Below are positions 18,525 through 26,387 of a stretch of DNA of 64,000 nt, piece by piece. The stretch spans positions 1-64,000 of the forward strand of contig NZ_JACIAH010000011.1 of the NCBI RefSeq assembly GCF_014194695.1, written 5' to 3'. The DNA is from Rhizobium sp. BK399 (lineage in GTDB: Bacteria; Pseudomonadota; Alphaproteobacteria; Rhizobiales; Rhizobiaceae). Position 1 is the stretch's first letter, and each line of letters opens with the position of its first letter. Below the pieces are notes generated by a model, which was not told the origin of the DNA, ran no database searches, and saw only the letters and a program-made list of their open reading frames with translations. The position numbers and the translations under genes are program-made.

Positions 18525-18549
18525 GGAACCTTGGACCGCGCCCTGCGTT
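18525..18549 (+). promoter_or_regulatory. General stress (EcfG/RpoE2-type) promoter upstream of the BA14K gene
   Basis: GGAAC at 18525-18529, sixteen bases, then CGTT at 18546-18549 matches the rhizobial general-stress consensus exactly. It would start transcription about 45 bases before the ATG at 18602. Confidence 0.65.
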
Positions 18550-18601
18550 ATGGAAGTAGGCGTAAGTGTCGTAAGCATACCGGAAATGAGAAGGTGCTGG
18601 A

Positions 18602-19048
18602 ATGAAGAAACTTGCGGTATTGGTGTTGGCGATTGCGACAAGCCTGGCTGGCGTCGGTCCGTCTTTTGCAGAGAACTCCGGCGATGAGCATTCAGCTCAG
18701 AGCCGCGGTGGTTTCGGAGATTCCGGAGTGAGAAACAGCCGCGGCTTCGATCGCTGCAGCATCTATCGTTGTGGCGGTTACCGCCATGGCGGCTATGGAA
18801 ATAGGTACTACGGAAACCGCTATCACGATGGCTATTACCGCCATCATGACAACGATGCTGGCGCACTGATTGGCGGACTTGCAGCCGGTGCAATCATCGG
18901 CGGTCTGATCGCGTCGCAGCCGCAGGCTGGACCGGTGGGTAATTCGCACGTCGATTGGTGTTACAGCCGCTACCGGTCTTACCGGGCATATGACAACACC
19001 TATCAGCCGTATTACGGTCCGCGGCGGCAGTGCTATTCGCCTTACTAA
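18602..19048 (+). CDS. BA14K-family secreted protein
   Basis: The 148-residue protein has a Sec signal peptide (MKKLAVLVLAIATSLAGVGPSFA), a Gly/Tyr/His/Arg-rich middle, one hydrophobic Gly-rich segment (ALIGGLAAGAIIGGLIAS, about 87-104) and a C-terminal BA14K motif (HVDWCYSRYRSYRAYDNTY then YYGPRRQCYSPY). BA14K proteins were described in Brucella as immunoreactive, lectin-like proteins; their cell-envelope role in rhizobia is not established. A general-stress promoter sits just upstream. The two C-terminal cysteines likely pair. Confidence 0.85.
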   Translation: MKKLAVLVLAIATSLAGVGPSFAENSGDEHSAQSRGGFGDSGVRNSRGFDRCSIYRCGGYRHGGYGNRYYGNRYHDGYYRHHDNDAGALIGGLAAGAIIGGLIASQPQAGPVGNSHVDWCYSRYRSYRAYDNTYQPYYGPRRQCYSPY

Positions 19049-19170
19049 AAGTGACCACGGAAACCGACGTTGTGCGATCCGAAATCCCGTCGGTTTTTCA
19101 ACAACCCCCTTGCACTCGATTTCTATTCATTCTAAATGCCCGCCAACGCTTCGGTGACGAAGCGTCGTGA

Positions 19171-19244
19171 GGCCTCGTGGCGGAGTGGTGACGCAGAGGA
19201 CTGCAAATCCTTGTACCCCGGTTCAATTCCGGGCGAGGCCTCCA
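19171..19244 (+). tRNA. tRNA-Cys (anticodon GCA)
   Basis: Acceptor GGCCTCG pairs with CGAGGCC. D-arm, anticodon loop CTGCAAA (GCA) and T-arm with GGTTCAATTCC are all present. Discriminator T and CCA are encoded at 19241-19244. Confidence 0.95.
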
Positions 19245-19392
19245 AAATTTCCCTACTGTTTCAAGGTAATAGAGCCGCTACGGGCGCGGACGCGAGTGAA
19301 AGCGTCTTGCCTTCAGGCGCGGCAAATTTCCTTCCATTTCATCATTTTTCAGTCCGCGAGGCGAATCTGCGACATGCGGTCGCCAAACCCCG

Positions 19393-19686
19393 CTATTGGT
19401 TCCTGTCCCAGGCAAAGAATGGTCGATAGTGCCGTTGGGCAATCAGCAGAGTTCGATCCGGTTGAATGATATAGATTTCCTCGACCGTGCGTCCCGTCTG
19501 ATCCGTGAACGTATGCGGGAAAGAAGAGCCGATCGGCGCCTTCGTCAGCTTCGTTCGCGGCTGGCCGCCATAAGTGATACTGCCGGGAATAGGCGCGTAA
19601 CCCTCCGATGGATAGGAGCCCGAAACGGCCGTGCAGCTCGCGACAAGCGCTGCCATCGCACCGATCGCTGCTATTGTCCGGATCAT
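19393..19686 (-). CDS. Small putative lipoprotein
   Basis: The 97-residue product begins MIRTIAAIGAMAALVASC. The VASC at residues 15-18 is a good lipobox, so it is probably lipid-anchored. The mature part (ITYGGQPRTKLTKAPIGSSFPHTF, then TVEEIYIIQPDRTLLIAQRHYRP) is polar with alternating beta-like segments and matches no family I know. The start at 19686 is chosen because AGGAGG lies six bases upstream; earlier in-frame starts add a basic run without a ribosome site. It converges on tRNA-Cys. Confidence 0.6.
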   Translation of the reverse strand: MIRTIAAIGAMAALVASCTAVSGSYPSEGYAPIPGSITYGGQPRTKLTKAPIGSSFPHTFTDQTGRTVEEIYIIQPDRTLLIAQRHYRPFFAWDRNQ

Positions 19687-20312
19687 CCTGCGCCTCCTCA
19701 TCGATGCGGTCCCACGAAGCGGCACTCGACTGCGTTCCGCCAGATCGTAGTGTAATGCCTCGGCCCTCTTCTCGCCAGCGGGTTTGACGCCTCCCTCAGT
19801 TCGCCGCGACCCGATTCTGTCACGTGATCTTTACTGGCTTCAACGGCGCAAGAATGCGGTTTGCAAGCGTGCAATTATCCTCGCTTACTCCAATCGAAGT
19901 AGGACCTAGGTCCGTCTAGGATAACCGTTGCGAGGGCGCTATTGTTTCTCTTGCTGGTCTGCCACGGACGGTGGGCTTTGAGGGCATCGGACCCCCTCTA
20001 TTGGCTCCATTCCGCCGCGGCGGCAGACAGGGCGGGGGTAGTTTTCAGTCCCGGCAAAGCTGGAGGGGGTCGCCGCAGTGGCCGACCCTCTCCGGGCGCC
20101 TCGTTTCACTATTCTAATGAGCTTCGGCGATATAGGCGGGAGATCGCTCTCCTTCCGTCCATGGTGGCGAAGCCCGCTGGCGTTTCTTCCATTCCTATAG
20201 TGACAATCCATACGGCACTAGCGTTGGTGCATGTTTATCAAGGCAAATCACCGGATTGTCGAATTTTCGATAGGGCGCTATCTTTCATTGCGAGTTCTTA
20301 GGAGCACCTCCG
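19687..20312. other. Gap of about 600 bp without a supported gene
   Basis: No open frame here combines a ribosome site with protein-like composition. The one visible signal is a perfect 12-bp palindrome GGACCTAGGTCC at 19902-19913, followed by a partial CTAGG repeat. It may be an operator, but no target gene starts within a short distance. Confidence 0.4.
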
Positions 20313-20495
20313 ATGCCGGCGACCCAAATGCCGCAACTGATCTTTGCCCTGAGCGTGGCGCGAGAAATGGCGGAGCGCGAACGACATGCGGAAATGCTTG
20401 TCATGCTGATCGACGAGGCCCTGAAGGAGGCAAAGGAAGAGGCTTTACGGCACGGCATTCTGGTCGACACGGAAGAAGAGACCAAGCTGCAATAG
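20313..20495 (+). CDS. Short helical protein of unknown function
   Basis: The 60-residue product is Glu/Ala/Met-rich and predicted to be nearly all helix (VAREMAERERHAEMLVMLIDEAL, then KEAKEEALRHG, in separate blocks). It could form a coiled coil. AGGAG lies eight bases before the ATG, which supports translation. No family was recognised. A GC-rich hairpin follows the stop codon. Confidence 0.45.
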   Translation: MPATQMPQLIFALSVAREMAERERHAEMLVMLIDEALKEAKEEALRHGILVDTEEETKLQ

Positions 20496-20500
20496 CTTTT

Positions 20501-20588
20501 CCGGGGGCGAGTGGCCCCGGCCGCGACCGTCTTAAGCCCCGGCCGGGTTGCCGATCTGGGAGGGGCTGGGGAGGCTCCAAGATCGGCA
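20501..20588. other. Cluster of GC-rich secondary structures
   Basis: CCGGGG (20501-20506) pairs with CCCCGG (20515-20520). TGCCGATCT (20549-20557) pairs perfectly with AGATCGGCA (20580-20588) around a 22-nt loop. That loop has four runs of G on the plus strand and CCTCCC-type runs on the minus strand. No T-run follows in either direction. Confidence 0.5.
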
Positions 20589-20747
20589 CAGACACGCTAC
20601 AGGTCTCGTCTGATGATCGAAACCGGTGCTTAAAGGTATGTTTCGTCCTTTGTTCTTGCTTAAAAAGAACCTCATCGCGAATGGCCGGGACGGCCACCAA
20701 AGAGCTTGCCGGCTATCGCGGCACCGGCAAAGCTGGAGCCGTCGAGT

Positions 20748-20894
20748 TCAGTTGATCCGCTGCAACGACGGCATCGGGGACACACCGTTTGTCGCGACAT
20801 TCGGGGCGCCGCCTCTCACAAAGGGAATGAGGAGTATGATCCCGAGCAGCGCACAAATGAAAAAGCTGCCCAGCAGAATTGGTCTAATTGCCAT
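20748..20894 (-). CDS. Possible 48-residue membrane miniprotein
   Basis: The minus strand encodes 48 residues starting MAIRPILLGSFF, with one hydrophobic segment (PILLGSFFICALLGIILLIP, about 5-24) and a polar tail ending SLQRIN. The length and single helix fit bacterial membrane miniproteins. The ribosome site is weak, so translation is uncertain. It lies downstream of the next miniprotein (20962-21063) on the same strand, and both could be one transcript. Confidence 0.35.
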   Translation of the reverse strand: MAIRPILLGSFFICALLGIILLIPFVRGGAPNVATNGVSPMPSLQRIN

Positions 20895-20961
20895 GTCCGG
20901 TCCGTCGAATCCCAAGGGACCGACACTATCCGGCGAAAAACTGACAATAGCCTGAAGTCAG

Positions 20962-21063
20962 TCAGCTCGTTTCACGATCGAAAAGCCCGCAGCAAAAGAT
21001 GCCGACCAGCGTGATGATGATGAAGAAGTCGAACAACGAAAGATATTCGATGATGTTAGGCAT
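20962..21063 (-). CDS. 33-residue membrane miniprotein
   Basis: The minus strand encodes MPNIIEYLSLFDFF followed by a hydrophobic helix (IIITLVGIFCCGLF) and DRETS, 33 residues in all. AGGAGGAG lies six bases before the ATG, one of the strongest ribosome sites in the window. A short inner-membrane protein is likely. A weak GGAAC (21118-21122 complement) 19 bases from TT could be a stress promoter. No family recognised. Confidence 0.5.
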   Translation of the reverse strand: MPNIIEYLSLFDFFIIITLVGIFCCGLFDRETS

Positions 21064-21263
21064 TGCCTGCTCCTCCTCTATTCCTCCGGTTGCAATAATA
21101 TCACAGGGCGCGCGTTTGTTCCATGAAGGATTGCGAAGAGCGCCAGCGGGCAGCGGCGCCATCCCGAATTCTTGTCATGCGCATTCGCGAAGCCTTGAAA
21201 GGCCAGTGTGCTGAGATTAAGAGACGTGCAGACAAAGCCGCTTCTATCGGGCGAGAGGACAAC

Positions 21264-21926
21264 ATGAATTTTGAATCAGCACGCGCAAACATGGTCGACA
21301 ACCAGCTCCGCACGACGGACGTCACCTCGCATTCCGTGCTGACGGCGTTTCTCACCGTCCCGCGCGAGGCCTTTGTTCCCGAGAAGGCAAAGCCGCTTGC
21401 CTATATCGATCGGGATGTCGAAATCTGTCCTGCAGCGGCGGGCAAGCCCGCACGCTATCTCATGCAGCCGTCGCCGCTTGCAAAGCTGCTGCAGCTCGCC
21501 GCGGTTACCAAGGATGACGTCGTCCTCGAGATCGGCGCCGGTAGTGGCTACGTGTCGGCCCTCTTTTCACAGATTGCCGGCACGGTGGTCGCGGTAGAAG
21601 AGGACGAAACGCTGGCGGCGGAAGCCAAGACCAATCTTGCGAGCTACCCAAACGTTTCGATCGTCGCCGGTTCACTCAATGCCGGTAATCCGTCGGGCGC
21701 TCCCTATGACCTGATCTTTATCAGCGGTTCGGTCGAGGAAGTTCCGTCCTCCTTGCTGTCGCAGCTCCGCGACGGCGGGCGTTTGGTCACCGTTCAAGGC
21801 TACGGCGGGTCGGCACGCGCCAAGGTCTTCGTGAGCGAGCGCGGCACAATTTCCGAAAACGTCTACTTCAACGCTTCGGTCAAGCCGCTTCCCGGTTTCG
21901 CCAAGGCGCGCGAATTTGTATTCTGA
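21264..21926 (+). CDS. Protein-L-isoaspartate O-methyltransferase family protein
   Basis: The 220-residue SAM-dependent methyltransferase has MVDNQLRTTDV at the N-terminus and LEIGAGSGYVSALFSQ as motif I (about 90-105). The PCMT pattern of Met-Gln-Pro before motif I is kept (YLMQPSPLAKLL). It resembles PCMT, which repairs isoaspartyl residues, but differs from the second PCMT gene in the window (43576), so one may have another role. The start at 21264 follows GAGAGGACAAC; the frame upstream to 21123 is without support. A terminator follows. In related rhizobia this gene precedes tolC. Confidence 0.85.
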   Translation: MNFESARANMVDNQLRTTDVTSHSVLTAFLTVPREAFVPEKAKPLAYIDRDVEICPAAAGKPARYLMQPSPLAKLLQLAAVTKDDVVLEIGAGSGYVSALFSQIAGTVVAVEEDETLAAEAKTNLASYPNVSIVAGSLNAGNPSGAPYDLIFISGSVEEVPSSLLSQLRDGGRLVTVQGYGGSARAKVFVSERGTISENVYFNASVKPLPGFAKAREFVF

Positions 21927-21951
21927 ACCACGCTGCGATGATTGATTTTCG

Positions 21952-21979
21952 ACGGGCGCCTCAGGCGCCCGTTTTGTTT
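21952..21979 (+). terminator. Terminator of the PCMT-family gene
   Basis: ACGGGCGCC (21952-21960), loop TCA, GGCGCCCGT (21964-21972), then TTTGTTT. Perfect 9-bp stem. Confidence 0.9.
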
Positions 21980-22135
21980 CCCGCGATAGAATCTAACCGC
22001 GTCAGAAAAGCTGTGCATGGCATCATTCATTTGATTCGCGATGATTTTTTTCAATCCTCGGCTATCCTAAGCTCTGGGTGATTCGGATGCCCACTCCACG
22101 CAATCCGGTCGTTTTTCGGAATAACGGGGATAGAT

Positions 22136-23020
22136 ATGGCTCAGCCAAGCGTAGCGCGTGAACCGTCGATGGAAGAGATACTGGCGTCGATCCGCCAGAT
22201 CATCGAGAGCAATGACCCAGGCGCGGGCAGGGCGCTATCGGCATCGCTGCCGGCGGCTTACGGCGTTGATGAGGATGCTCGCGATTCGGACATCCATTTG
22301 ACGGTGGACGAGGCCTACGCTGGCGTGGAATTCCCTGAAGCGGCTGCTCAGTCTGACCCACGCTTCGTTGCGGCCAATTCGGCAGGCTCGGCTCCCGTGC
22401 CGGAAGCGCAGCCGCGTGCCATGTCGCTGGCCGATGTCGCCGCGCGGGTCCGCGCGGCGTCGGAGCGCAACACTGCCCAGTTGCGCGACGTGCCGCCAGC
22501 CTTGCGGCAAGCCGAAGCAAGGAGCGCGGAACTGAGCATGGAAGCGCCGGAAGCTACTCGCGAGGCGCCCGGTTCTGCGCCAGTTGCTGCACACTCCGAG
22601 GCGGCCGTGACTGCTCCTATCTCGGCGCCGGCGCCGAAGGTCGTCGCGGTTCGTCCGCCCGTAGAAATCCCCTTCGAACTGGCTCCAGTGGCTATGGAGC
22701 CGTTACCGGCGCTGGTCCAGGTGCCCGAGGTATTCGTTCCCGCGGTCGTTGAACCGGCCGTGGAAGAAGCAATCCAGAACCTCGCTGAGCAAGAGCAGCA
22801 GCCGGCATTGCTCTCGCACGACGCGGGACTGCAAATCGCCCGTTCCTTTGAAGAGTTGGCTGCCGCCATCGATGGCGCCGAGCGGCGTTCTCTCGATGAG
22901 ATCGCCGAAGACATGCTGCGCCCGATGCTGCGCGAGTGGCTGGATGACAATCTGCCGACCCTGGTTGAGCGTCTCGTGCGTGAAGAGATCGAACGCGTGG
23001 CGCGCGGCCCGCGCCGCTGA
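22136..23020 (+). CDS. popZ: Polar organizing protein PopZ (DUF2497 family)
   Basis: The 294-residue protein has the two PopZ ends. The N-terminal helix SVAREPSMEEILASIRQII (about 5-23) recruits client proteins. The C-terminal helices (about 240-290: LDEIAEDMLRPMLREWLDDN and LPTLVERLVREEIERVARG) assemble the hub. The middle of about 200 residues is disordered and rich in Ala, Pro, Val and acidic residues, longer than in Caulobacter PopZ (177 residues total). In Agrobacterium PopZ marks the growth pole and is needed for septum placement. It lies 157 bp upstream of valS with a terminator between. Confidence 0.9.
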   Translation: MAQPSVAREPSMEEILASIRQIIESNDPGAGRALSASLPAAYGVDEDARDSDIHLTVDEAYAGVEFPEAAAQSDPRFVAANSAGSAPVPEAQPRAMSLADVAARVRAASERNTAQLRDVPPALRQAEARSAELSMEAPEATREAPGSAPVAAHSEAAVTAPISAPAPKVVAVRPPVEIPFELAPVAMEPLPALVQVPEVFVPAVVEPAVEEAIQNLAEQEQQPALLSHDAGLQIARSFEELAAAIDGAERRSLDEIAEDMLRPMLREWLDDNLPTLVERLVREEIERVARGPRR

Positions 23021-23042
23021 TCGGAAACGCCTTTTCCCAAAA

Positions 23043-23072
23043 AGCCGCTCCGGTCTCCGGGGCGGCTTTTTT
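23043..23072 (+). terminator. Terminator of popZ
   Basis: AGCCGCTCCGG (23043-23053) pairs with CCGGGGCGGCT (23057-23067, one G-T pair), then TTTTT. Confidence 0.88.
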
Positions 23073-23138
23073 ATTGACTTGCCCGAAGCCATCCTATTTA
23101 CAACCCGCATCAAAGAACCTCCAGATTTTGGTCCCCAA

Positions 23139-25982
23139 ATGCTCGACAAGACCTACGATTCCGCTGCCGTTGAACCGAAAATCGCTGCGAAATGGGATGA
23201 GGCGGACGCCTTCCGCGCGGGCGCCAACGCCAAGTCGGGCGCCAAGTCCTTTACCATCGTGATCCCGCCGCCCAACGTGACGGGATCGCTGCACATGGGC
23301 CATGCGCTGAACAATACGCTGCAGGACATCATGGTCCGCTTCGAGCGCATGCGCGGCAAGGACGTGCTCTGGCAGCCGGGCATGGACCATGCCGGCATCG
23401 CCACCCAGATGGTTGTCGAGCGCAAGCTGATGGAACAGCAACTGCCGGGCCGCCGCGACATGGGGCGCGAAGCCTTCATCGACAAGGTTTGGGAATGGAA
23501 GGCGGAATCCGGCGGCCTTATCTTCAACCAGTTGAAGCGCCTCGGCGCCTCCTGTGATTGGTCCCGCGAGCGCTTCACCATGGATGAGGGGCTTTCGGCC
23601 GCCGTTCTTGAAGTCTTTGTATCGCTTTACAAGGAAGGCCTAATCTATCGCGACAAGCGTCTCGTCAACTGGGATCCGAAGCTCCTGACGGCGATCTCCG
23701 ACATCGAGGTCGAGCAGCACGAGGTTAACGGAAACCTCTGGTACTTCCGTTATCCGCTGGAGCCTGGTGTCACCTATCAGCACCCGATCGCCTTCGACGA
23801 TGACGGTAAGGCGACAGAATGGGAAACCCGCGACTATATCGTCGTTGCGACCACTCGTCCGGAAACGATGCTTGGGGACACCGGCGTTGCGGTCAATCCG
23901 AAGGATGAGCGTTACCGGCCGCTCGTCGGCAAGCACGTCATCCTGCCGATCGTCGGTCGGCGTATTCCGATTGTCGCCGATGATTATCCGGATCCGACGG
24001 CCGGCACCGGCGCTGTCAAGATGACGCCGGCGCATGATTTCAACGACTTCGATGTCGGCAAGCGCACCGGTCTGCGTGTCGTCAACGTGCTCACCGGCGA
24101 CGCGCGGATCACGCTCAAGGATAATGAGGATTTCCTGGAGGGCATTCCGGATGCCGCGGCACTGCATGGCGCCTGGGACGAACTCGAAGGCAAGGATCGC
24201 TTTGAGGCCCGCAAGATCATCGTCCGCATCTTCGAAGAGGGCGGTCTGCTCGACAAGGTCGAACCGCACAAGCACATGGTTCCCCACGGCGACCGTGGCG
24301 GTGTTCCGATCGAACCGCGCCTGACGGAGCAATGGTACGTCGACGCCAAGACGCTTGCAGCACCGGCGATCGCCTCGGTCCGCGAAGGTCGCACCAAGCT
24401 CGTTCCGCGCAGCTGGGACAAGACCTATTACGAGTGGATGGAAAACATCCAGCCCTGGTGCGTTTCCCGCCAGCTCTGGTGGGGCCATCAGATCCCGGCC
24501 TGGTACGGTCCGGATGGCCAGGTCTTCGTTGAAAAGACGGAAGAAGAGGCCCTGCAGGCGGCAATCCAGCACTATCTCTCGCACGAGGGCCCGATGAAGG
24601 CCTACGTCGAGGACCTGCTGGAGAACTTCAAGCCCGGCGAAATCCTGACGCGCGACGAAGACGTTCTCGACACCTGGTTCTCGTCCGCGCTGTGGCCGTT
24701 CTCGACGCTCGGCTGGCCGGAACAGACGCCGGAGCTTGAGCGCTACTATCCGACCAACGTTCTGGTCACCGGCTTCGACATCATCTTCTTCTGGGTTGCC
24801 CGCATGATGATGATGGGCCTTCACTTCATGAAGGACGATGACGGCGTTCCGGTCGAGCCGTTCAACACCGTTTATGTCCATGCGCTGGTCCGCGATAAGA
24901 ACGGCCAGAAGATGTCGAAGTCCAAGGGCAACGTCATCGATCCGCTGGAACTAATCGACGAATACGGTGCCGACGCGCTGCGCTTCACGCTCGCGATCAT
25001 GGCAGCGCAGGGTCGTGACGTTAAGCTCGATCCGGCCCGCATCGCCGGCTACCGCAACTTCGGCACAAAGCTCTGGAACGCGACGCGCTTTGCCGAAATG
25101 AACGGTGCCAAGAGCGATCCGCACTTCGTGCCCGAAGCCGCCGAACTGACGATCAATCGCTGGATACTGACGGAGCTTGCCCGTACGGAACGTGACGTAA
25201 CGGAAGCCTTGGAATCCTACCGTTTCAACGATGCGGCTGGCGCGCTCTATCGCTTCGTCTGGAACCAGGTCTGCGACTGGTATCTCGAACTGCTGAAGCC
25301 GGTCTTCAACGGTGCGGACGAAGGCGCCAAGAAGGAAGCGCAGGCTTGCGCCGCCTATATCCTGGAGGAGATCTACAAGCTCCTGCATCCCTTCATGCCG
25401 TTCATGACGGAAGAGCTTTGGGCGCACACCGCGGGCGAAGGCATCGAGCGCGACACGCTGGTCTGCCATGCCGAATGGCCGGCGCCGTCCTATGCCGATG
25501 ACGCCGCTGCCGATGAGATCAATTGGTTGATCGATCTGGTTTCCGGCATCCGCTCCGTTCGTGCGGAAATGAACGTGCCGCCTTCAGCTGTTGCGCCGCT
25601 GGTTGTCGTCGGCGCCAATAGCCTGACCCGCGAACGCCTTATCCGCCACGATGCTGCGATCAAGCGCCTTGCCCGCGTTGACGGCATCTCGCTGGCCAGC
25701 GAAGCGCCGAAGGGCGCTGCGCAGATCATTGTCGCCGAGGCGACGATCTGCTTGCCACTTGGCACGCTGATCGACCTGGCGGCTGAAAAAGCGCGCCTGG
25801 AGAAAGCAATTGCCAAGGCTGATGGAGAGATTGCGCGCATCAACGGCAAGCTCTCCAACGAGAAGTTCGTTGCCAACGCCAATCCTGATGTCGTCGCTGC
25901 TGAGCGCGATCGCCTGGACGAACTGCAAGGTCAGATTGCGAGCCTGCGGGTTGCACTGTCACGTGTATCCGAGGCGTCGTAA
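23139..25982 (+). CDS. valS: Valyl-tRNA synthetase
   Basis: The 947-residue class I synthetase charges tRNA-Val and edits threonine. The HIGH-type motif PPNVTGSLHMGHAL is at about 46-59. The CP1 editing domain (about 200-340) has TTRPETMLGDTGVAV. KMSKSKGNVIDP is the KMSKS loop (about 590-600). An anticodon-binding domain and a C-terminal coiled coil (LIDLAAEKARLEKAIAKADG onward) are complete. The frame is open far upstream through popZ, but ATG 23139 gives the normal N-terminus MLDKTYDSAAVEPKIA. A strong terminator follows. Confidence 0.97.
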   Translation: MLDKTYDSAAVEPKIAAKWDEADAFRAGANAKSGAKSFTIVIPPPNVTGSLHMGHALNNTLQDIMVRFERMRGKDVLWQPGMDHAGIATQMVVERKLMEQQLPGRRDMGREAFIDKVWEWKAESGGLIFNQLKRLGASCDWSRERFTMDEGLSAAVLEVFVSLYKEGLIYRDKRLVNWDPKLLTAISDIEVEQHEVNGNLWYFRYPLEPGVTYQHPIAFDDDGKATEWETRDYIVVATTRPETMLGDTGVAVNPKDERYRPLVGKHVILPIVGRRIPIVADDYPDPTAGTGAVKMTPAHDFNDFDVGKRTGLRVVNVLTGDARITLKDNEDFLEGIPDAAALHGAWDELEGKDRFEARKIIVRIFEEGGLLDKVEPHKHMVPHGDRGGVPIEPRLTEQWYVDAKTLAAPAIASVREGRTKLVPRSWDKTYYEWMENIQPWCVSRQLWWGHQIPAWYGPDGQVFVEKTEEEALQAAIQHYLSHEGPMKAYVEDLLENFKPGEILTRDEDVLDTWFSSALWPFSTLGWPEQTPELERYYPTNVLVTGFDIIFFWVARMMMMGLHFMKDDDGVPVEPFNTVYVHALVRDKNGQKMSKSKGNVIDPLELIDEYGADALRFTLAIMAAQGRDVKLDPARIAGYRNFGTKLWNATRFAEMNGAKSDPHFVPEAAELTINRWILTELARTERDVTEALESYRFNDAAGALYRFVWNQVCDWYLELLKPVFNGADEGAKKEAQACAAYILEEIYKLLHPFMPFMTEELWAHTAGEGIERDTLVCHAEWPAPSYADDAAADEINWLIDLVSGIRSVRAEMNVPPSAVAPLVVVGANSLTRERLIRHDAAIKRLARVDGISLASEAPKGAAQIIVAEATICLPLGTLIDLAAEKARLEKAIAKADGEIARINGKLSNEKFVANANPDVVAAERDRLDELQGQIASLRVALSRVSEAS

Positions 25983-26012
25983 AATCAACGCTTGGTAGCA
26001 AGAATTTTCAGA

Positions 26013-26042
26013 GGCGCCCGACTTCGAATCGGGCGCCTTTTT
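26013..26042 (+). terminator. Terminator of valS
   Basis: AGGCGCCCGA (26013-26022) pairs with TCGGGCGCCT (26030-26039), followed by T residues, 30 bp after the stop codon. Confidence 0.9.
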
Positions 26043-26223
26043 CTTGGGGCGATCGGAGTCGCCGAACTTTGCTGCCCGATTTGCCCAAATTGCTAGCCGT
26101 AGGCGTTGATTCCACACGTTTTATCGGGGCGCACGGCGAAAAATATGACTGTTGTTTCCCTGTTACAGGATGGCGCTATCGTGGAATGGTCGACCCTAAG
26201 TGAGTAGGTATTTTTACTATCTG

Positions 26224-26268
26224 TAGAATTTCGTTCTAATTTGCGAAAATATTGACGTGCTCGTCAAT
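26224..26268. promoter_or_regulatory. Inverted repeats upstream of the OmpP1/FadL gene
   Basis: TAGAA-N5-TTCTA (26224-26238) and ATTGACG-N4-CGTCAAT (26251-26268, perfect 7-bp arms) lie 120-165 bp before the start codon in an AT-rich stretch. They are candidate operators; the regulator is unknown. Confidence 0.4.
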
Positions 26269-26387
26269 CTGTTACGTAAAACTTCCGTTAGCCGAGTTTC
26301 CAATCGCGCCCGAACACAAAGTTGCCATTTATCGGCATCGCCTGCACAGTCCGGCCTCATTGCAATTGCCTGAGTGGGGGAGACACA

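Noticed and set aside
23640..24881. 413-codon open frame antisense to valS
   Set aside because: It lies wholly inside valS, whose motifs are intact. Long antisense frames are expected at this high GC content; no ribosome site or family likeness.
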